Positions 1-7,303 of a DNA stretch of 33,760 nucleotides are shown here, one piece after another; positions within the stretch are counted from its first letter, which is position 1; each line of letters begins with the position of its first letter. The position numbers and the translations under genes were made by a program. Source of the DNA: CAZWVA01 sp964636885 (GTDB lineage Bacteria > Desulfobacterota_D > UBA1144 > Nemesobacterales > CSP1-2); NCBI GenBank assembly GCA_964636885.1, contig CAZWVA010000026.1, forward strand, positions 1 to 33,760, read 5' to 3'. The notes below the pieces were generated by a model that saw only the letters and a list, made by a program, of their open reading frames with translations, searched no databases and was not told the DNA's origin.

Positions 1-438
1 AAGAAAAGGGGTAAGGATCGGAGAAAATACCGTGGTTACAGATGTCATGGTGACAGAGAGAGCAACGTCTCCCTTGGCGAGATAGGTTATTACATTTGAA
101 GCGGTCCCTCCGGGACACGCACCCACAAGCACAGTGCCCACTGCGAGGAGGGATTCAAGCTCAAGGGCCTTCGCAAGGGCAAATCCCGTAATTGGCATGA
201 TTCCATACTGTGCCAGAAAACCCACAGCAACATCCTGTGGTCTTAGAAGAACCCTTCTAAAATCACCTCCCGTGAGTGTCATTCCCATACCGAACATGAT
301 TACCCCCAGGGCAGGGGTGATGAGATACGAGAGTCTTGCAAAAGGTGCCGGATAGAGATACGTGAGAACGGAAAACCCTACTATCCAGAGTGTGAAGTAG
401 TTCGTAAATATCCGATTTAAGAACCTTAGGGCTTTCAA
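1..438 (-). CDS. Bile acid:sodium symporter (BASS) family transporter, N-terminal part
   Basis: Reading the minus strand from 438 to the window edge gives 146 uninterrupted codons, so the C-terminal half lies outside. The protein is strongly hydrophobic. It carries motifs typical of the BASS family (SBF domain): ITPALGVIMFGMGMTL around residues 46-61 and GACPGGTASNVITYLAKGD around residues 109-127. These transporters take up organic anions such as bile acids, pantoate or pyruvate with sodium across the inner membrane; the substrate here cannot be told. The frame has no ATG before the conserved part. A TTG at 438 is the best start, since an in-frame stop lies about 20 codons further upstream, and no strong ribosome binding site is visible. 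The gene is transcribed away from the rest of the window. Family assignment is confident; start and substrate are not. Confidence 0.85.
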   Translation of the reverse strand, partial: MKALRFLNRIFTNYFTLWIVGFSVLTYLYPAPFARLSYLITPALGVIMFGMGMTLTGGDFRRVLLRPQDVAVGFLAQYGIMPITGFALAKALELESLLAVGTVLVGACPGGTASNVITYLAKGDVALSVTMTSVTTVFSPILTPFL

Positions 439-644
439 AATCCCGGTTTCTTGAGGTGGATTTAATAGGAGCGAAAAATTACATAAGATTTTGCCGAGTG
501 TCAATTAGATTAAAGGACTCCCCTCACATCCAAATGGGAACCTCTTTTTTGATGAAAAAATCAGTAGAACGGACCCAACATCTGTAATACAATTACTTAG
601 AGAACCATAAGGGAGAAGGGATAATAGAGAGGCGCCTTGGACTT

Positions 645-1272
645 ATGATTTTTATCCTTCTTTTCACATTTGTCTTAAAGGACAGAGGTCTCTCAGCAGA
701 GCCTGGAATTACAGAGATAGACCTTAATGGCATCTATTTTCTCCCCCGATTCCAATAACCGAAAAACGACAATACAACGCCTGCTTGATCGAGCGGTTTA
801 TAAGGGGGCCTATTAACTGATAATCGGAATAATAGAAGAGAGGGCTTTTTATCCAGAAGTCTCAAACTCAGAATACGAGGCGACAGGTCAGAGAATATAG
901 AAAGGCTATTAACCGATGAATCGTTGGAAATCGAGAGTGAATTCGCCACCTCAGACAATCTAAGGTTCTCAGGGAGATTTGGATAAAGGGTGGTTTAACC
1001 CGCAAAGGGGCAAACGCCGGAGGAAGCGGGTGTTTTGGAGGGGTGGGTTTTAATTATAACCCCTTGAGAGTTTCAAGCTGTATTTTGAAAAGGTTTACGA
1101 GAAATCCAAACTAAAAATTGATAAAGGGGAGCGCATAAACCCAAGCGGAGGGATTAATCTAAAGCTACCGTTTAATATGGAGTTCCAAAATTCTCTAAAA
1201 GCAAATAAAACGATAAACGGCGATACGGATTATCAGTTAATAACCTCGATAGTCTTGAGGCCGAGTTCATAG
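645..1272 (+). pseudogene. Decayed exported protein, probably outer-membrane beta-barrel type
   Basis: No long frame is open here, yet pieces read as protein when frames are switched. An ATG at 645 starts a 37-codon piece with a signal-peptide-like beginning (MIFILLFTFVL, then LSAEPG) that stops at 756-758. A second piece (about 727-812) reads RKTTIQRLLDRAVYKGAY. A third (about 815-980) contains SLKLRIRGDRSENIERLL and EFATSDNLRFSGRFG. A last piece to the TAG at 1270-1272 contains SFKLYFEKVYEKSKL and SGGINLKLPFNMEFQ. The alternating polar/aromatic strands and the final LITSIVLRPSS resemble the end of an outer-membrane barrel. At least three frame changes are needed, so either the gene is dead or this stretch is badly assembled. 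Its position beside exbD/exbB would suit a TonB-linked barrel, but that link is inference. Confidence 0.4.
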
Positions 1273-1302
1273 TAAATCACGGGTTAGAAGAGGGTCAAAC
1301 CA

Positions 1303-1728
1303 TCATTTCCCTTCTTGTGTGGGGGTTTGTTGTACGGCTATAGCGAGACGAGAAAAACCATGTGTCTTTACCGTATCCATCACCTCTACGACCCTCCCGT
1401 GTGGAACGGAATCGTCCGCTCGGATTATCACTAGGGATTGCTTATTCTGGTTTTTCTCAAGTGACTGGGAAAGTCCATCCAGTGTGGTTATCTTATCGTT
1501 AAGATAGAGCTTCCCGTCTTTTGTAATATTTACGGTAAGCTGCTCGGCCCTTACCGGTTCGGCAGAGGTGGCCTTTGGGAGATTCACGTTTATTCCACCC
1601 GAGGTCGCCGCAAAGTTTAGAGAGAGCGCGAAGAATATAAGGAGGTTAAAAACGGTATCCACAATCGGCGTAAGATCGACCGCGGCTCCGAGTCCCCTTT
1701 TTGCCCCGTTCCCGTCTCTAAACCTCAT
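1303..1728 (-). CDS. exbD: ExbD/TolR-type biopolymer transport protein
   Basis: A 141-residue protein of normal ExbD/TolR length. It has a short cytoplasmic N-terminus, one membrane segment (about residues 20-42, VDLTPIVDTVFNLLIFFALS) and a periplasmic domain. The Asp within PIVDTVF corresponds to the proton-pathway Asp conserved in ExbD, TolR and MotB. The periplasmic part shows the usual ExbD elements (VNITKDGKLYLNDKI; LVIIRADDSVPHGRVVEVMD). With ExbB it forms an inner-membrane channel that uses the proton gradient to energise a TonB- or Tol-type partner. Its ATG overlaps the exbB stop by four bases, so the two are translationally coupled. No tonB, tolA or pal gene is in the window, so ExbD versus TolR cannot be decided; the lack of tolB/pal neighbours slightly favours ExbD. 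Confidence 0.9.
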   Translation of the reverse strand: MRFRDGNGAKRGLGAAVDLTPIVDTVFNLLIFFALSLNFAATSGGINVNLPKATSAEPVRAEQLTVNITKDGKLYLNDKITTLDGLSQSLEKNQNKQSLVIIRADDSVPHGRVVEVMDTVKTHGFSRLAIAVQQTPTQEGK

Positions 1729-2393
1729 CTCACAGCCTCTCTGGCCTTTTCCCTTCTCTCGTTGGAAAGGAAAACCTCTTCCATTATCCTTCTTCCCTCT
1801 TCCTCCATCTCTGACACTAGTCCATCGGCCTTTCCCAAGGTGTATTTATACGCTATAAAAGCCGGAATCGCCACTAGAAGCCCAAATGCCGTCGTATAAA
1901 GGGCTTCGGATATCCCCCCTGCAAGGCTGGGTGGATTGACTATCGGCTGTTCCGATATGACCTTAAATATCTTTATCATCCCCGATATAGTTCCAAGGAG
2001 GCCAAGGAGCGTGCTCGCATTACTTATAGCGCCAAGCCCCTCGATATAGCGCCCTAGTTCCTGAGCCTCCTTCCTCCCCGCCGCCTCCATTTCTTCTTTG
2101 AGTTCCTCTTTAGACTTATTTGAATTCTCCAGTGCAACAGACGCTATCCTCGCAATCGAAGAGTCGTTTGCACGAGAAAGCACCAAAGCCTCCCCGATTT
2201 TTCCCTGAGAGAGTAGGGCGTAGAGGCTCTTTAGAAACTGCTCAGGGATTACCCTATTAGTCCTTAGCACCCACACCTTCTGTAGGAATATCGAGAGCCC
2301 CACGATGGAGCAGAGGAGAATGGGATACATAAAGATCCCGCCTTTTAAGAAAAACTCGATCACGCCGCTATCCCAGAGCATAAGGGCCTCCAT
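1725..2393 (-). CDS. exbB: MotA/TolQ/ExbB-type proton channel protein
   Basis: A 222-residue protein with the three-helix topology of ExbB/TolQ: TM1 about residues 20-40 (MYPILLCSIVGLSIFLQ), TM2 about 125-145 and TM3 about 165-185. The signature stretch STLLGLLGTISGMIKIF, followed by GGISEALYTTAFGLLVAIPA, is diagnostic for the MotA_ExbB domain; the Thr/Ser residues there line the proton path. ExbB pentamers surround an ExbD dimer in the inner membrane. The gene lies 72 bases downstream of the Clp1/GRC3-like kinase gene on the same strand and overlaps exbD by four bases, so exbB-exbD is surely one transcript. It is the second MotA/ExbB-family channel in the window; the other is ZorA. The sequence does not show which cargo it energises. 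Confidence 0.92.
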   Translation of the reverse strand: MEALMLWDSGVIEFFLKGGIFMYPILLCSIVGLSIFLQKVWVLRTNRVIPEQFLKSLYALLSQGKIGEALVLSRANDSSIARIASVALENSNKSKEELKEEMEAAGRKEAQELGRYIEGLGAISNASTLLGLLGTISGMIKIFKVISEQPIVNPPSLAGGISEALYTTAFGLLVAIPAFIAYKYTLGKADGLVSEMEEEGRRIMEEVFLSNERREKAREAVR

Positions 2394-2465
2394 TTACAAT
2401 CTATATTAATTAAGGATCGAATACGGATCTTCGGTTAAATAGCATATCCGTGTCACGGATGTAGG

Positions 2466-3548
2466 TCAATAAAAGGCCAACCTGCCCGTTTCCTTTCCCG
2501 AAGGTGAGAGTTTTAATGAACCGAATGTAATGACACCTATCTTAGAAGAATCGCGGAGTGGTGTAAGCACGCTAATCCTCCCCTCCTCCAGACCTAATAC
2601 GATCCCCAGTCCTAAAATAAACCCCCCCTTATCCCCGCTTCCCAATCCGATAACGGCGCCCTCCAATTCGCCCTTATTTATGACCTTAACGAACCTCCTC
2701 TTTAGGAAGCCTTGGATTCTACTCAGTGAAGACGGGTTTCTCCCCATGAAACGTGAAACGAATACGGCCTCTTCATCTCCCTCCTCACCGTAGAGGAGTT
2801 CAAGCCCCGAGGCCCTTGAGAGCTCATAGAGTCTAAGTTCCGAAACCGGGATCCCACATCCAAAGGGGCCGCGCCTAAGGGACACCTGGGCGAGTTTTAT
2901 CTGGAGTCTCCTTGCGCTCGAGAAATACTGCCCGAACATCCTTTCACGGTTTGCCTGTCTCTCGTCGAGAGACCTGGATCTCACCGAGGATACAGGCTTT
3001 AATCTTGAGATCCTTAAACCCTTAAACGAATAAGACACCGCTCTAAGGATGGGCTCCAACTCCCTATCCCTCTCAATTGCCACTATGTGAGTAGGCTGAA
3101 TGAGGGATACCTTCTGGTATTTTAGCTCATATGCCGCCCCGCCGCTTATGAATCCCGTCGTATCGATAACCACAAGATCCGGTTTAGAGTGAGAGACGAG
3201 GTCAACCGTTTTCCTTAGCCCCACGGCCATCTGGAGGAGGTTTCCGGGAGGGGATGTGGAACCTATGAAGAAGAGGGAATGGAGGCCGGGCGATTCCAGA
3301 TTCCTGGAGGACGATATTAAGGAGGAGGCTATTGTCGTCGGAACCCCGATCGAAGACTGACCGATGTCGCTATCAATAAAGGCGACCCTTCTACCCTCTC
3401 TTACAAGACCGTTTATAAGGAACCTTATTAGAGTGGTCTTTCCCGTATCGCTTGCGCCGAGCACAAGAATAATAAGACCGTTCCGAAGGTCTCTTAATAA
3501 CGAAATCCACTCCGGAGGGACCTCATAGTCTTCTACGGATAAAGACAT
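2466..3548 (-). CDS. Clp1/GRC3-type P-loop polynucleotide kinase-like protein
   Basis: A 360-residue protein with a Walker A loop GASDTGKT at residues 31-38, followed by the stretch FIDSDIGQSSIG typical of the CLP1_P (polynucleotide 5'-hydroxyl kinase) family, and an acidic Walker B-like strand DLVVIDTTGFISGGAA around residues 124-139. Eukaryotic Clp1 and Grc3/Nol9 and archaeal relatives phosphorylate the 5'-hydroxyl of RNA or DNA; bacterial members are poorly characterised. The C-terminal third (ELEGAVIGLGSGDKGGFILG and beyond) looks like the small beta-rich domain found after the kinase core in this family. The gene lies 46 bases downstream of lysA and 72 bases upstream of exbB on the same strand, probably in one transcript, with no obvious functional tie. 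Family assignment is good; the true substrate is unknown. Confidence 0.75.
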   Translation of the reverse strand: MSLSVEDYEVPPEWISLLRDLRNGLIILVLGASDTGKTTLIRFLINGLVREGRRVAFIDSDIGQSSIGVPTTIASSLISSSRNLESPGLHSLFFIGSTSPPGNLLQMAVGLRKTVDLVSHSKPDLVVIDTTGFISGGAAYELKYQKVSLIQPTHIVAIERDRELEPILRAVSYSFKGLRISRLKPVSSVRSRSLDERQANRERMFGQYFSSARRLQIKLAQVSLRRGPFGCGIPVSELRLYELSRASGLELLYGEEGDEEAVFVSRFMGRNPSSLSRIQGFLKRRFVKVINKGELEGAVIGLGSGDKGGFILGLGIVLGLEEGRISVLTPLRDSSKIGVITFGSLKLSPSGKETGRLAFY

Positions 3549-3594
3549 CTTTTTTTAAGTCACGAATCAAAACGATGCAAGACATATGATCCAC

Positions 3595-4857
3595 TTACTT
3601 CATAAAATCGGGGATGGTCTCTCCCCGAATGAGATCCTCGTATGTCTCCCTTTTCCTTACCACGAAGAAATCCCTTCCCTTTACCATGACCTCTGGAACG
3701 CGGGGACGGGTGTTGTAGTTAGAAGACATAACAAACCCGTAAGCACCGGTGCTAAGAACGACGAGGAGATCGCCCTTTGCCATCCTGGGAAGTCTCCTGT
3801 CCTTTGCTAGAAAGTCCCCGGATTCACAAACCGGCCCCACGATGTCTACCGTTTCATCCCTTCCTACACCTCTATCCGCCGGAACGATCTCATGATACGA
3901 GTCATAGAAGGCAGGACGTATTAGATCGTTCATGGCAGCATCCACTATGACGAACTTCTTTGCCGTCCCCTCCTTTGTGTAAAGTACCCTCGTTAGGAGC
4001 GCTCCCGCATTCCCGACAAGCCACCTTCCGGGCTCTAAGAGGAGTTTATAATTTGTACCGCCCACCTCCTTGATTATGACACTCGCATAGTCCTTTGGAT
4101 GTGGGGGGACGTCGTCTCTTCTGTACCTTATTCCAAGCCCTCCCCCGATGTCTATATATCGGATGTCTATTCCCTCACCCCTTAGAGCCTCCGCAAGGAT
4201 AACCAGCTTCTTCACCGAGGCCGCAAATGGCAAAAGATCGAATATCTGGGAACCTATATGGGCATCAAGACCAACGACCTCGATCCCCTCCATATCGGCG
4301 GCCATTCTGTAGACGTCAGGAGCCCTGTCAATCTCGATGCCGAATTTGCTCTTTTTAAGCCCGGTGGAGATATAAGGATGGGTTTTGGGATCGATATCCG
4401 GGTTTACCCTGAGTGCGATCCTTGCCCTTTTGCCCAGTCCTCTTGCGACGCCGTTTAATACGTGGAGCTCCTCTACGGATTCGACATTAAAGAAGAGTAT
4501 CCCCGCACGAATCGCCGCTTCCATCTCACCCTCGGTTTTTCCAACCCCCGAAAAAACGACCTTTGACGGATCTCCACCCACCCTAAGCACACGGAGGAGT
4601 TCGCCGCCTGAGACGATGTCAAAGCCCGCCCCTAGGTTCGCAAACGTCTTAAGTACGGCGAGGTTCGAATTCGCCTTAACGGAATAACAGACAAGGGCAT
4701 CGATCTTAGAGAAGGCGTCCCGTAAAACGCCAAAGTTCTCTCTAAGAACCGAATAGCTGTATATATAACAGGGGGTGCCTATGGCCCCTGCGATCTCTTT
4801 TACAGGAACGTCCTCAATATAGTATTCCCCATCCCTGTATTCGAAGCCTTGCCACAT
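3595..4857 (-). CDS. lysA: Diaminopimelate decarboxylase
   Basis: A 420-residue PLP enzyme of the alanine-racemase-fold (type III) decarboxylases. It converts meso-diaminopimelate to L-lysine and CO2, the last step of lysine synthesis, in the cytoplasm. The PLP lysine is K61 in CYSVKAN. Other marks are GAGFDIVSGGELLRVLR, the HIGSQIF motif, the glycine-rich phosphate loop GGGLGIRYR, the substrate-binding stretch EPGRWLVGNAG, and the dimer-interface Cys in PVCESGDFLAKDR near the C-terminus. The length is normal for bacterial LysA. The start is the first ATG, followed by the usual tyrosine-rich N-terminus. It is the first gene of the minus-strand run lysA - P-loop kinase - exbB - exbD. No dapF or dapA gene is adjacent. 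Ornithine/arginine decarboxylases of the same fold are less likely because the LysA-specific motifs are present. Confidence 0.95.
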   Translation of the reverse strand: MWQGFEYRDGEYYIEDVPVKEIAGAIGTPCYIYSYSVLRENFGVLRDAFSKIDALVCYSVKANSNLAVLKTFANLGAGFDIVSGGELLRVLRVGGDPSKVVFSGVGKTEGEMEAAIRAGILFFNVESVEELHVLNGVARGLGKRARIALRVNPDIDPKTHPYISTGLKKSKFGIEIDRAPDVYRMAADMEGIEVVGLDAHIGSQIFDLLPFAASVKKLVILAEALRGEGIDIRYIDIGGGLGIRYRRDDVPPHPKDYASVIIKEVGGTNYKLLLEPGRWLVGNAGALLTRVLYTKEGTAKKFVIVDAAMNDLIRPAFYDSYHEIVPADRGVGRDETVDIVGPVCESGDFLAKDRRLPRMAKGDLLVVLSTGAYGFVMSSNYNTRPRVPEVMVKGRDFFVVRKRETYEDLIRGETIPDFMK

Positions 4858-4936
4858 ATGAATCTTTCTCCTTCTATGAGTTTAACCACTAATGAATACG
4901 TCAATGCGGCTAGTGGTTGTTTTCTATAAACCTGCA

Positions 4937-5030
4937 CTACTCAAGCTCCGCACCGTATCTTTTATAGATCCGCTCGATCCTCGTCGATGCGAGGTAGCTG
5001 TAGGGACTCGACCCTCTTTTTCATCTCCAT
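4937..5030 (-). pseudogene. Fragment of a DsbA-fold isomerase (2-hydroxychromene-2-carboxylate isomerase type)
   Basis: Between lysA and the hydrolase gene the minus strand reads MKKRVE in one frame, then immediately, in another frame, SPYSYLASTRIERIYKRYGA followed by ELE and a TAG at 4937. In 2-hydroxychromene-2-carboxylate isomerase and related DsbA-family proteins the N-terminus runs MKKxVEFYFDYxSPYSYLA, then about 15 residues to GAEVEWRP. The match is therefore an N-terminal stub with a small internal deletion and a stop in place of the rest of the roughly 200-residue enzyme. The remainder of the 4858-5168 interval holds only an unconvincing 26-codon minus-strand frame (around 5066-5146). 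Recognition rests on about 30 residues and memory of the family. Confidence 0.45.
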
Positions 5031-5168
5031 CACCATGTATAGCCATTATAAGAAATGGATAGAGCAATATCAAGCGAATAGATCAACACGCCCGTCGTCA
5101 GGCCTTTCTTTGAGAACGTCATTAGGCAGGACTAAAGAAGCCGCACTCATTCAGTAGATATCGTATTA

Positions 5169-5849
5169 TCAACAAAGGCAAGCGGATAGGAGTATCCGTT
5201 TAAGCTCCCCGCTTACCATCAACCTCGGAAGGAGGTCGTGGCGTTCGTGATTGTATGGATGGAGACGTACCCCCCTTGCACCTCTAAGACGAAGGGCGTG
5301 TCCGGTATCGAAATCATGGGCCGCCGAATAATGGATATTTATGAGGGTATTATGATCGGGGTATCTCTTAAAGAGGTTCCGCAGATCCAGGTAATCCTCG
5401 TTTAGGTTTGGCAACCCCTTTAAACGGACTATATCTTCCGGGGTTCTGCTGTCTGAGGGCTCCTTAAGCCGGGTCTGGGGATTGAAGGCGTGTACCTCCT
5501 CCGCATTGGATAGGATTCCCAACACTATTGCCGCATAACCCCCTCCGGAACCACCAAACATCACCATTCGCTCGATTCCGTAGGACCCTTTGAGATCCCT
5601 TATCGCCTGAGCCATAGCATCGAGGGAATTTAAAGTCTCATTTATTCCCTTCTGATACCAGAGATAGCCTGTATCCCTGAAAAACACCTTGATAACCGGA
5701 ATGTCGGCCGCTATATTGAAGAACTCATAGTTGGAGCGGCCGAAGAGCCCCCTATTCCCAGCAAAGCAACAGAGCATGACACTACTGGAGTGGCCTGCAT
5801 CCACAAGCATATTATCGAATCGATCGACCAGTTCCTTTACGGATTCCAT
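5169..5849 (-). CDS. Alpha/beta-hydrolase-fold protein of unknown substrate
   Basis: A 226-residue cytoplasmic-looking protein without a signal peptide. The nucleophile elbow GGSGGGYAA places the catalytic Ser at about residue 101 (G-x-S-x-G). It follows the strand MVMFGG and precedes a helix, as in serine hydrolases. Candidate acid and base residues are an Asp in the HDFD stretch and the His residues in YNHERHDLLPR near the C-terminus. The N-terminal strands (VMLCCFAGNRG and IPVIKVFFRDT) fit the fold. Similar short proteins are often annotated as accessory Sec-system or polysaccharide-related hydrolases, but I cannot assign a reaction. It is monocistronic: upstream lies a 218-base interval before arsM and downstream the isomerase debris. 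Confidence 0.7.
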   Translation of the reverse strand: MESVKELVDRFDNMLVDAGHSSSVMLCCFAGNRGLFGRSNYEFFNIAADIPVIKVFFRDTGYLWYQKGINETLNSLDAMAQAIRDLKGSYGIERMVMFGGSGGGYAAIVLGILSNAEEVHAFNPQTRLKEPSDSRTPEDIVRLKGLPNLNEDYLDLRNLFKRYPDHNTLINIHYSAAHDFDTGHALRLRGARGVRLHPYNHERHDLLPRLMVSGELKRILLSACLC

Positions 5850-6067
5850 GATTTAAATCCAACTGCGGCTAATAGGGAGTTAACGGTATCCCCCTATAGC
5901 TAATACCTTTTTTCGGTCAATATACAATAATCGTCTTACCGAATCAATTTCCCAAAGGTTTTTCTCTCCGGTATCCTTACTGCAAGTGAAAGGGCAAGAA
6001 GACCATTCTTAAATCTTATGGAACACATCGCAGGTAGCATGAGAACTAGTACTTGCCACACGGTTTC

Positions 6068-6862
6068 CTATGGTTTTACAGCTTCGATATCAGCGGACAC
6101 CACGTAATCCTGTATATCCGTATCCGGTGCCCAGTCCCGAATAAACTCCCTACTCTTCTCCTTGGGACTCACTCTGATCCCAATAAAACCTATCTCCGAA
6201 AGAGTATCCTCGAGATCGCTAATTAGAGACGCACCTCCGATACACCCGGTGTATAGGGCGATATTCCTTTTTACTTCATCTGGTATTGGAGAGGTGGCCA
6301 CGAGATCAGAAATCGCAAGGTGACCTCCAGGCTTAAGGACTCGGAAGGCCTCTCTAAAGACCCTCTTCTTATCGGGGGAGAGGTTTATGACGCAGTTTGA
6401 TATGATAACATCAACCGAATTATCGGCTACGGGCAGATTTTCAATCTCTCCCAAGCGGAACTCGACGTTTTTATAGCCTCCTTTTACGGCATTTCTACGG
6501 GCCCTACTCACCATTTCCGGTGTCATGTCAACCCCTATAACCAATCCCGAATCGCCCACCTGGCGCGCCGCAAGAAAACAGTCAAACCCTCCTCCGCTTC
6601 CCAGATCCAAAACCGTCTCGCCCGGTTTTAAAGCGGCTATTGCCTGTGGATTCCCACAGCCTAGACCCATATCGGCACCCTCCGGAACCGAGGCTATGTC
6701 TTCCCTTAAGTATCCAAGGGCAAGGGACACCTCTTCTACCCTTCCTTCTCCGCTACAGCAAGAAGAGGGATTACACCCGCAGCCAGAGGCCTCGGATTGT
6801 GTCACCCTGCCATACACCTCACGGACCGCCTGAAGGACCCTGTCCTTTTCTAATTGCTTCAT
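6068..6862 (-). CDS. arsM: Arsenite S-adenosylmethionine methyltransferase
   Basis: A 264-residue class I methyltransferase. The SAM-binding motif I is VLDLGSGGGFDCFLA (residues 84-98), and motif II includes GVDMTPEMVSRAR. Two cysteines at positions characteristic of ArsM are present: C157 in SNCVINL and C207 in LYTGCIGGA. The N-terminus carries an extra cysteine cluster (C28, C30, C35, C36) and the early GLGCGNP motif (C69), all typical of arsenite methyltransferases. These enzymes transfer methyl groups from SAM to glutathione- or thiol-bound As(III), producing methylated, partly volatile arsenicals. The gene stands alone: no arsR, acr3 or arsC flanks it, and no ArsR-type operator is evident. 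It is transcribed divergently from the Zorya operon, 441 bases away. The assignment is firm at family level. Confidence 0.9.
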   Translation of the reverse strand: MKQLEKDRVLQAVREVYGRVTQSEASGCGCNPSSCCSGEGRVEEVSLALGYLREDIASVPEGADMGLGCGNPQAIAALKPGETVLDLGSGGGFDCFLAARQVGDSGLVIGVDMTPEMVSRARRNAVKGGYKNVEFRLGEIENLPVADNSVDVIISNCVINLSPDKKRVFREAFRVLKPGGHLAISDLVATSPIPDEVKRNIALYTGCIGGASLISDLEDTLSEIGFIGIRVSPKEKSREFIRDWAPDTDIQDYVVSADIEAVKP

Positions 6863-7016
6863 TTCATGCCCTCAATCTATCCCGATTATACGCTCCATAG
6901 ATATTATAGACGAAAATATACTAAAAAGGATTCAACGCATTGTGCAGGCTAAAATGTAACCGAAACACGAAGTAAGGTAGAGGAAAGAGGCATTTTTACT
7001 CTATCTTATTTCTTTT

Positions 7017-7145
7017 ATGATGGACATGTACTCAAGAAACCAATACTTAAAGCAACTAAGGGTTGAGCATCTAAAGACCGAATCCAAGAAGGAGAAGGGA
7101 AGCTTCTGGACGAGGCACTTTAAGAGTTTCAATTTTTATGCTTGA
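7017..7145 (+). pseudogene. N-terminal remnant of a DDE transposase/integrase
   Basis: An ATG at 7017 starts a 42-codon piece: MMDMYSRNQYLKQLRVEHLK, then TESKKEKGSFWTRHF, then a stop at 7143-7145. A +1 shift after EKG restores KLLDEAL, so the intact order would be YSRNQYLxxLxxEYLKASKKEKGKLLDEAL. That matches the N-terminus of integrase-core DDE transposases (IS481-like) common in uncultivated bacteria. Only the N-terminal helix-turn-helix region remains; the catalytic core is gone. It sits in the 441-base gap between arsM and zorA, just before the Zorya promoter, and suggests past mobile-element activity at this edge of the defence operon. No terminal inverted repeats were found. Assignment is from memory of the family. 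Confidence 0.5.
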
Positions 7146-7267
7146 AATCAGGACCTCTTTTTAACACTTCCTCAACTCAGTAACATTTCTGCACTTATAA
7201 AAATGCTTTATTTAAGCCAAATTAGGGAATGGATATTGTGCGATCCTGAGGTACTTCCGTAGTCCAG

Positions 7268-7300
7268 TATAATGATATAAATTTATAAATACCGGAGGGA
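7268..7300 (+). promoter_or_regulatory. Putative -10 box and ribosome binding site of the Zorya operon
   Basis: A consensus TATAAT lies at 7268-7273 in a very A+T-rich stretch, and a strong Shine-Dalgarno sequence GGAGGGA at 7294-7300 precedes the zorA ATG (7304) by three bases. No convincing -35 hexamer stands 16-18 bases before the TATAAT, so the promoter may be weak, activator-dependent or misplaced. The 11-base stretch TTATAAATACC at 7283-7293 recurs beyond zorD at 14978-14988. Confidence 0.4.
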
Positions 7301-7303
7301 CTT

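Noticed and set aside
734..958. A 74-codon minus-strand frame before exbD.
   Set aside because: Serine/leucine-rich and without any recognisable motif; the plus strand of the same stretch reads as pieces of a barrel-like protein, so the minus frame is probably its mirror.
5926..6067. A minus-strand frame downstream of arsM containing RFKNGLLALSLAVRIPERKTF.
   Set aside because: About 42 open codons at most, no family recognised and no clear start; too little to call a gene or relic.
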